64,000 nt of DNA. Origin: Hasllibacter sp. MH4015. GTDB lineage: Bacteria > Pseudomonadota > Alphaproteobacteria > Rhodobacterales > Rhodobacteraceae. Each line of letters starts with the position of its first letter. Positions within the stretch are counted from its first letter, which is position 1. Shown here piece after piece: positions 58,325 through 64,000 of the stretch. The stretch spans positions 3,054,001 to 3,118,000 of the forward strand of contig NZ_JAHTBK010000001.1 in NCBI RefSeq assembly GCF_020177575.1. Reading direction: 5' to 3'. Below the pieces are notes generated by a model that saw only the letters and a program-made list of their open reading frames with translations, had not been told where the DNA came from and made no database searches. A program made the translations under genes and the position numbers.

Positions 58325-60069
58325 GGGGCCGTTTCCTCGTCTTCGTCCATCCAACTGCGCAAAATCTGGACGGTTTCATCCTCCCGTTCAGAGATCAGGC
58401 GGCGCAGGCGATCCACCGGGTCCAGGTTTTCCAGGTCCTGTTCTCTCGGGCCGACGGTGGCGCCTGCCATCATCATTGGGAGTGCATCGTCAAACGCCGA
58501 CCCGAGTGACGCGATCTGCGCCGTCTCACCCGCTTCCTCTTCGCCGTTTGCTGTCCGCGCAGAACCGCCTGTCGCATTTGCGGATTCCGTGGGACGTGTG
58601 GCGGGCAGGTTGTTCGGGTTTTCGGATGCATTCGGCGCGGATGCATCGCTGGACCGGGCGGGGGCAGGCAGGCCCGCCATGGCGGTCGATCCGGTACCAG
58701 GGAGGGCGGAGGGCGTGTTTGCACTGGCCGTCTGTCGCGCCAGCATCGGACGCAACAGCCCGAATGTGATCGCAAGGGCGACCACTGCAAGCAGAGCCGT
58801 TTGAAGCAAGCGACCAAGGTCGATACTCAACCTATCGGCAAACCCCGGCTCCGACAGATCGGTGATCGCGGCCTCATCGAAAGCCATGGATTGTATTGTG
58901 ACCTGATCCCCCCGCTCCGCGTCGTACCCGACGGCGGACCGGACGAGTTCAGTCAGTTGCTCGATTTCCTCCGCTGCGCGGGGGATTGTAGAAACTATCC
59001 CGTCAGCGCTGACATTTTCCACGCCGTTGAGCAACACGGCGACCGTGATCCGGCGCACGGCACCGGGCTCCCGCTCCAGCTCCCGCTGCAATTCGGACAT
59101 GTCGAAGGTCACGCGTTCACGGGATTCCGTGGTCTGCGCGGAGGAGCTTTCGCCACCCGCCGCATCTCCATCGGGAAGGTTGGAGGCGACGGTCACGCCG
59201 GCGCCCGCCCCATCGGTCGAGGAATTATCAAGCTCCTCGGTATCGGTTGCGATAATCACGCGACTTTCGGGGTCGATTACGCGTTCAAGGATCGTTTCGC
59301 GCGCCATCTCCAACTCGACGGAGACCTGGACAACGGCATTCCCCGGCCCGACACGGGCGGCGAGAAGACGCTCGATATTCTGGCGCAGCTGCTCCCCCCG
59401 GCCAGCGGCATCGGCGACGGGCGACATCTGATCCTGTGCGCCCATGACCTGGCCCGAATCTGCATCCACGATGATCACGTTTTCCGGGCTCAGGCCGGGC
59501 ACGGACGACGCCACGAGGTACCGCAGGGCCTGCGCATGGCCGGGCGCGAGACCGCCAGCCGCGGGGCGCAACGCGACGGATGCCGTGACCTCCCGCGTAG
59601 GTTGAAACGGGTCGGATGACGGGTTGGCGATATGCACCCGCGCCGCCCGGATAGCCGGGGACGCGATGATCGTGCGCGCGAGCTCCCCTTCCTTGGCCCG
59701 CCAGTAGGCGGCATCGAACATCTGCGACGTCGTGCCGAAGCCCGACAGCGAATCGAGCAGTTCATAGCCCTGCGGCCCGTTGGCCGGCAGCCCCTCACCG
59801 GCCAGCGCCATGCGCAAGGCATCCCGTTCCGTTGCATCCACAAGGATCGAATCACCTTCCACCCTGTGCGCCACGCCACGGGCGGAAATCGCTTCCACCA
59901 CCTCTCCGGCGGCGGCGGGGTCGAGACCGGAATATAGCAATGCATAGGACGGTTGAGATGCGATGCGTGTCAGGATGACAAGGACGACGGCAAGCGCCGC
60001 AATTCCCCCGATCAGAACGCCACGGCGGCGGCCATCCATCCCATTCCAAAGCTCAAGCAGCGTGTTCAC
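58321..60069 (-). CDS. fliF: Flagellar MS-ring protein FliF
   Basis: The protein has 582 residues from the GTG at 60069, chosen because AAGGTG precedes it and NTLLELWNGMDGRRRG is the usual start region; an ATG at 60123 would add 18 atypical residues. An N-terminal TM helix (near 20-40), the ring-building motifs (YALLYSGLDPAAAGEVVEAI, ANPSSDPFQPTREVTASV) and a C-terminal TM helix near 430 are present. The tail RLRRLISEREDETVQILRSWMDE binds FliG. Confidence 0.93.
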   Translation of the reverse strand: MNTLLELWNGMDGRRRGVLIGGIAALAVVLVILTRIASQPSYALLYSGLDPAAAGEVVEAISARGVAHRVEGDSILVDATERDALRMALAGEGLPANGPQGYELLDSLSGFGTTSQMFDAAYWRAKEGELARTIIASPAIRAARVHIANPSSDPFQPTREVTASVALRPAAGGLAPGHAQALRYLVASSVPGLSPENVIIVDADSGQVMGAQDQMSPVADAAGRGEQLRQNIERLLAARVGPGNAVVQVSVELEMARETILERVIDPESRVIIATDTEELDNSSTDGAGAGVTVASNLPDGDAAGGESSSAQTTESRERVTFDMSELQRELEREPGAVRRITVAVLLNGVENVSADGIVSTIPRAAEEIEQLTELVRSAVGYDAERGDQVTIQSMAFDEAAITDLSEPGFADRLSIDLGRLLQTALLAVVALAITFGLLRPMLARQTASANTPSALPGTGSTAMAGLPAPARSSDASAPNASENPNNLPATRPTESANATGGSARTANGEEEAGETAQIASLGSAFDDALPMMMAGATVGPREQDLENLDPVDRLRRLISEREDETVQILRSWMDEDEETAP

Positions 60070-60183
60070 CGCAGCACCTTTCGCATCGACCCATTCTGGC
60101 CCGTTGCTGCCACACATACCCACCGCACGATTAACAATCGGTTAGTGCCTTCGGTCTAAAACGAACGAGAACGAAACAAGATC

Positions 60184-60699
60184 ATGAGCATCATGGACGA
60201 CGAGGTCGAAACCGAAGACGCCAAGAAGAAGAAGGGCTTGAAGGGTCCGCTTCTGATCGGCGTGATTCTCGCAGCTCTGGGCGGTGGTGGCGGCTTCTGG
60301 GCCGTCACGCAGGGGCCACTTGCGTCGACCACCCCCACGGAAGACAGCGCGGAACAGGGTGGCGAGGACGCCGAGGATCAAGGTGGAGGCGAGCCGGTCG
60401 ACGTCGCCTTCGTGGAGCTTGAGACGCTTGTCATCACCCTTGGGGCCGAGGGGTCCGGGCGCAACCTGATCTTCACCGCCGCGCTTGAGGTGGAGCCGGA
60501 CCATCTCGAAGAAGTCACGGCACTCAGCCCTCGGGTGCTCGACGTGTTGAATTCCTACCTGCGGGTGATCTCCGTTTCGGAGTTAAGCGAACCAACCAGC
60601 CTCGCGCGGCTGCGCGCGCAGATGCTGCGCCGCATCCAGGTCGTGACCGGGTCGGGCCGGGTCCGCGACCTCCTCGTGACACAATTTCTGGTGAATTGA
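60184..60699 (+). CDS. fliL: Flagellar basal body-associated protein FliL
   Basis: The protein has 171 residues. A Lys-rich cytoplasmic start (AKKKKGLKGPLLI) leads into one TM helix (residues 20-44), an acidic linker, and the periplasmic FliL domain (VELETLVITLGAEGSGRNLIFTAALEVEP, then RRIQVVTGSGRVRDLLVTQFLVN). FliL surrounds the stator and supports torque. It is divergent from fliF and opens a plus-strand operon ending in motA. Confidence 0.9.
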   Translation: MSIMDDEVETEDAKKKKGLKGPLLIGVILAALGGGGGFWAVTQGPLASTTPTEDSAEQGGEDAEDQGGGEPVDVAFVELETLVITLGAEGSGRNLIFTAALEVEPDHLEEVTALSPRVLDVLNSYLRVISVSELSEPTSLARLRAQMLRRIQVVTGSGRVRDLLVTQFLVN

Positions 60700-61260
60700 A
60701 TGGCATTCCTTTTCAGCTACGGCGCCGACATCCTCGTCATTCTCGCCAGTCTCGGGGCGATGGCCTACTGCATGATCCTGTCGCGGCGATTGTCGCGGCT
60801 GACATCCTTCGACAAGGGCCTTGGCAGCGCGATCGCCGTGATGTCGAGCCAGGTGGATGAGATGAAATCCGCGCTCCACGAGGCGAAGGCCGGGTCGGAC
60901 GGGGCGGGCACTCATCTGAACGATCTGGTCCACCAGGCGCGGGAGATCTCGGCGGAACTCGAGATGATGATCGCGGCCTGCCACGACTTCGCGGAAGAGG
61001 CGATAACGGTCCAGTCCGAAGCGCCGGAACCCGGGACGCAATCCGAGCTTGATGCTGAGGCTGAGGCTGAGGCTGAGGCTGAGGCTGAGGCTGAGGCTGA
61101 GGATATCTCCGAAGCACCCACCGATGTCGAACCCGATCTCGATGACGAAACGCCAAACGCCATTCCGGTCTTTGGCTCCCGCAGGACAGCCACGGCGAGG
61201 TCTCAGGACACGGCCTCGGTCGAGCCGCTCTTCCGCCACCGCAAATTGGCGGCTGGCTGA
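60700..61260 (+). CDS. FliL-linked membrane protein with (Ala-Glu)8 repeat
   Basis: The protein has 186 residues starting directly after the fliL stop. One TM helix (about 5-25) is followed by a helical coiled region to about residue 100 (SSQVDEMKSALHEAKAGSDG). A long acidic stretch follows with eight perfect Ala-Glu units (residues 119-134) and a basic C-terminus. No family is recognised. The location between fliL and the MotE-like gene points to a role in motor or stator assembly. Confidence 0.7.
   Translation: MAFLFSYGADILVILASLGAMAYCMILSRRLSRLTSFDKGLGSAIAVMSSQVDEMKSALHEAKAGSDGAGTHLNDLVHQAREISAELEMMIAACHDFAEEAITVQSEAPEPGTQSELDAEAEAEAEAEAEAEAEDISEAPTDVEPDLDDETPNAIPVFGSRRTATARSQDTASVEPLFRHRKLAAG
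61054..61101 (+). repeat. Perfect hexanucleotide repeat (GCTGAG)8 inside a coding region
   Basis: Eight identical GCTGAG units encode Ala-Glu dipeptides. The DNA identity is perfect, unlike the codon-varied Ser-Gly-Ala repeat elsewhere. This suggests recent slippage expansion; changes in unit number would stay in frame and only lengthen or shorten the acidic linker. Confidence 0.92.
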
Positions 61261-61263
61261 GCG

Positions 61264-61878
61264 ATGGCGACCAAAAGACATAGGGCGCTGAAAAGGGGCG
61301 GCGTGTTGGCCACATTGGGTATCCTCTTCGCCTTGTCCGTCATCTTGCGCGTGGGGACCATGGACGCACCTTTGATCGCGCCGGCGCAGGCGTCCGACCC
61401 CGATCCCGTCATGTCTGTCGTCGGACCAACCTCACCGATCCGCGCCGCATTGGACGAGGTCAGCGCCCTTCGTGACCGCCTTCTTGCACGGGAAGCGGAG
61501 ATCGCGGATCGGGAACGTGCGGTGGATGCCGCGCAAGCCCTGATCGAAGCGCGACTCGCCGAGCTGGAAGCGGCGGAGGTTCGGTTGCAGGCCCTGATCC
61601 AGACCTCCGACAGGGCGGCGGAAGAAGACCTCGCACGCCTGACGCAAGTCTACGAGTCGATGGAGGCGCAGGAGGCCGCGGCCCTTTTTTCGCAGATGGA
61701 CCCGAACTTCGCCTCTGGTTTTCTGACCCGCATGTCGGCCCCCGCCAGCGCCGCCATCATGTCGGAGCTGGATCCCGCCACCGCCTATGCAATCTCCGTC
61801 GTGATCGCGACGCGAAATGCCGGCGCTCCAACCCTTCCGGCCGCCGATGATCCGCCCGAGGGCGATACCGAATCTTAA
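61264..61878 (+). CDS. MotE-like/MgtE-N flagellar chaperone-type protein
   Basis: The protein has 204 residues. A TM or signal-anchor helix (about 14-35) is followed by a long coiled coil (RDRLLAREAEIADRERAVDAAQALIEARLAELEAAEVRL) and a C-terminal MgtE-N-like domain (YESMEAQEAAALFSQMDPNFASGFLTRMSAPASAAIMSELDPATAYAISVVIATR). This is the MotE layout, which in rhizobia is a periplasmic chaperone for a motility protein. It lies directly upstream of motA. Confidence 0.82.
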   Translation: MATKRHRALKRGGVLATLGILFALSVILRVGTMDAPLIAPAQASDPDPVMSVVGPTSPIRAALDEVSALRDRLLAREAEIADRERAVDAAQALIEARLAELEAAEVRLQALIQTSDRAAEEDLARLTQVYESMEAQEAAALFSQMDPNFASGFLTRMSAPASAAIMSELDPATAYAISVVIATRNAGAPTLPAADDPPEGDTES

Positions 61879-61920
61879 GGCTTTTCAACCAAGTCTCAGC
61901 GCAGCGCAGGAGAACCCGCA

Positions 61921-62784
61921 ATGCTTGGAATTATCGGAATCGTGGTCGTTTTCGGCATGGTCTTCGGCGGCTACAAGCTGGCTGGCGGCAAGTTCGGCAT
62001 CATCATCAAGGCGCTGCCGTTCGAGATGATGATGATCATGGGCGCGGCCACCGGCGCATTCCTGATTTCAAACGACAAAGGCACGATCAAGGCCACGCTC
62101 AGTGGACTGAAGAAGGTCTTCAAGGGACCCGATTGGAAGGATGAGGATTACCGCGACCTTCTGTGTCTGTTGTTCGAACTGATCCGCCTGCAACGCCAGA
62201 ATGCCGTCGCGGTCGAGGAGCATATCGAGAACCCGGAAGGCTCGGAGATTTTCGGCCGCTATCCCAAGATCCTGAAGGACCACGAGGCGGTTGAACTGAT
62301 CTGCGATACGATGCGGTCCGCCGCGATGAACTACAACGACCCGCACCAGGTGGAGGAGGTTCTGGATAAGCGTCTGGAGCAGAACGTCCACCACCAGATG
62401 CACGGAAGTCATGCGATGCAGACCGTGGCCGATGGCCTGCCCGCACTTGGCATCGTTGCCGCCGTTCTGGGTGTGATCAAAACCATGGCCTCCATCGACC
62501 AGCCGCCCGAGATCCTCGGCGGCCTGATCGGCGGTGCGCTTGTCGGGACATTTCTGGGCGTATTCTTGGCCTACGGATTCGTCGGTCCTTTCGCCTCCAA
62601 GATGAAGACCGTGATCGAAGAGGATCACCAGTTCTACCTGATGATCCGGGAGGTCCTGATTGCGAACCTCCACAACCACGCCACGAACATCTGCATCGAA
62701 GTGGGCCGCCAAAACGCCCCGCACCACGTCCGTCCCGGCTTCAATGATCTGGAAGAAGCGCTGAGAGGGTTGAAGGCGGCATGA
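61921..62784 (+). CDS. motA: Flagellar motor stator protein MotA
   Basis: The protein has 287 residues and four TM helices at about 1-20, 32-50, 165-190 and 195-218. The family signature VADGLPALGIVAAVLGVIKTM with the Pro in helix 3 and a second Pro in GFVGPFASKM of helix 4 is intact. A large cytoplasmic loop carries the charged residues that touch FliG (RLEQNVHHQMHGS region). It pairs with the MotB encoded upstream in the window. Confidence 0.95.
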   Translation: MLGIIGIVVVFGMVFGGYKLAGGKFGIIIKALPFEMMMIMGAATGAFLISNDKGTIKATLSGLKKVFKGPDWKDEDYRDLLCLLFELIRLQRQNAVAVEEHIENPEGSEIFGRYPKILKDHEAVELICDTMRSAAMNYNDPHQVEEVLDKRLEQNVHHQMHGSHAMQTVADGLPALGIVAAVLGVIKTMASIDQPPEILGGLIGGALVGTFLGVFLAYGFVGPFASKMKTVIEEDHQFYLMIREVLIANLHNHATNICIEVGRQNAPHHVRPGFNDLEEALRGLKAA

Positions 62785-64000
62785 GGACCCTACTCATTGC
62801 AGTGTCGTTGCTAGGCGCTTGGGTCGCTCCCGGCCATGGGCAGACACTTCGCATACAGTCCGGCGATCATGCCGGATTCACCCGGCTCGTTTTGCCTATA
62901 GGCACGGAACGCGAATGGAATCTTCAGACCGAGGGCGATCGGGAATGGACGCTCAGCCTCGTGCCCGGCGTGGACGGCTTCGACACGTCCGGTGCATTCG
63001 ATCTGATCCAGCGGACACGGCTTGCCGATCTTCGCGCCGGTGACGACCTTAGGCTGGACCTGAACTGCTCCTGTGGCGTCAGCAGTTTCCGGCACGAGGG
63101 ACAATACCTGGTCATCGACATCGCCGATCCCGACCCCAACGCGCTGCCTCCCGCCGATGAGCCCAGCGAGGGTGCGGAACCCGACGTCGCCGTGACGGAG
63201 CCCACGGAGATCAACACCCTGCCCGATTTGACCTCGATCCTCCGGGTACCACGGGCCCTGCCGATCATCCCAGCGTCGCAACAACCCGTCATGGCCGAAC
63301 CCGCAGTGACCGAACCGGACATGGGCGAAGGCGACCCAAATCCGCGCATTGCCGAAGCGGCGGAAATCATGGCGGAACAACTGGCTCGCGCGGCAGCCTC
63401 CGGATTGCTTGACGCGGCCCTTGACCAGCCTTTCACGGCCGCTGACCCCGTGGAAGCCGACCGTCCTACCGATGTCGAAATCGTGGACCCCAACCCCGTC
63501 CCCCCCGAGGGAGACCCACTTGTGACAGGCGACCTCCCGATCCGGGCCGAGACAGCGTTTGATCGGTCGATTCAGATTGAATTGCCCTCGCGCCCGACCC
63601 GGACGGAAGGATCGTGCACCGGAGCACCGTTCTCCGCGCGCGATTGGGCGGATGGGTCTGGCTTCGATCAGGATCTCGGGGCGCTCCGCCTGGCCCTCTA
63701 TGACGAACGCGATGTCCTGTCGGAAACCGGGGCGCTGCAAATGGCACAGCACTATCTCTACTACGGGTTCGGGGCGGAAGCCGCCTATTGGCTGTCGGAA
63801 TTGGCCAACCCTCCCGATCCGTATCTGCCAATTGCATCCATCCTTGACGGCAGACAGGACGCGCGCTTCGTTCCGGTCGAGATGCCGTCGGGTTGCTCCC
63901 CGGGGGAGCTCTTGTGGCGTTACATTGGTGATGCCGTCACGGCGGATCTTGAGCCGGACGATCTGTCCGCCCTGCAGCGGGCCTTTGCGGACTTGCCCCC
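62781..64000 (+). CDS. Exported protein downstream of motA (3' end outside window)
   Basis: The frame starts at ATG 62781, overlapping the motA stop (ATGA), and stays open for 406 codons to the window edge. A signal peptide ends near PGHGQ. The N-terminal 110 residues form a beta-rich domain with RLVLPIGTEREWNL and CSCGVSSFRHEGQYLVIDI. A long Pro/Glu/Asp-rich linker follows, then a helical domain with YYGFGAEAAYWLSEL that resembles a TPR. The position suggests a periplasmic motility protein comparable in place to rhizobial MotC or TPR motility proteins; no family is certain. Confidence 0.65.
   Translation, partial: MRTLLIAVSLLGAWVAPGHGQTLRIQSGDHAGFTRLVLPIGTEREWNLQTEGDREWTLSLVPGVDGFDTSGAFDLIQRTRLADLRAGDDLRLDLNCSCGVSSFRHEGQYLVIDIADPDPNALPPADEPSEGAEPDVAVTEPTEINTLPDLTSILRVPRALPIIPASQQPVMAEPAVTEPDMGEGDPNPRIAEAAEIMAEQLARAAASGLLDAALDQPFTAADPVEADRPTDVEIVDPNPVPPEGDPLVTGDLPIRAETAFDRSIQIELPSRPTRTEGSCTGAPFSARDWADGSGFDQDLGALRLALYDERDVLSETGALQMAQHYLYYGFGAEAAYWLSELANPPDPYLPIASILDGRQDARFVPVEMPSGCSPGELLWRYIGDAVTADLEPDDLSALQRAFADLP

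Noticed and set aside
1-64000. Prophage, insertion sequence, tRNA or rRNA genes
   Set aside because: No transposase, integrase, phage structural gene or attachment repeats were seen, and no stretch reads like a structural RNA gene.

Overview
The window looks like chromosomal DNA of a flagellated alphaproteobacterium, most likely a Rhodobacterales (Roseobacter-group) species. The reasons are the PhyR/NepR/EcfG general stress response module, the tripartite tricarboxylate (Tct) and TRAP/TAXI uptake systems, the arrangement of the flagellar genes, and uniformly GC-rich coding sequence. I see no rRNA, tRNA, CRISPR array, insertion sequence or prophage. The first gene (an MCE/PqiB-type protein) and the last gene (an exported protein downstream of motA) run off the window.

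Layout. 0-3.5 kb: pqiB end and pqiC, a beta-lactamase-fold hydrolase, and an ArsR-type regulator with three small membrane proteins. 3.5-9.3 kb: a TRAP permease and TAXI receptor, divergent from a MarR regulator and a sulfatase. 9.4-22.6 kb: a general-stress island. It holds CsbD, a DUF1328 peptide, an FNT channel, Dps, PhyR, NepR, EcfG, a HisKA_2 kinase, a phospholipase D-like protein, a DUF2383 protein, three LEA/YqjE/DUF3618-type envelope proteins, a YihY/BrkB protein and an AI-2E family protein. Promoters matching the EcfG pattern (GGAAC, 16-17 nt, xGTT) precede at least nine of these units. Two more drive the minus strand of a gene-free gap that ends in a terminator hairpin, so a small RNA or micro-ORF transcript is predicted there.

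22.7-39.3 kb: catabolism. After a sugar-isomerase (SIS) gene comes a homoprotocatechuate meta-cleavage operon (hpaF, E, D, G, H) under a divergent HpaR, with an aromatic amino acid decarboxylase inserted in it. Next are a Tm-1-like protein, an aldehyde dehydrogenase and tctA/B/C, divergent from iclR, a class III aminotransferase and a metallo-beta-lactamase-fold hydrolase. The decarboxylase, aminotransferase, aldehyde dehydrogenase and HpaD could together form a route from aromatic amino acids or amines to ring cleavage; this is inference.

39.4-45.7 kb: the least familiar part. A SARP-type winged-helix/TolB-like/TPR regulator precedes a vanadium haloperoxidase/PAP2-fold protein with fifteen Ser-Gly-Ala repeats and an S8 protease with a large insertion. 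A DM13-like protein and a membrane protein lie divergently. 45.7-50.1 kb: a TetR regulator and a two-subunit molybdenum hydroxylase with a diheme cytochrome c. 50.2-64 kb: flagellar genes motB, flgE, flgK, flgL, flgI (+), then fliF, fliH, fliN, fliP (-), then fliL, a protein with an (Ala-Glu)8 hexanucleotide repeat, a MotE-like chaperone and motA (+).
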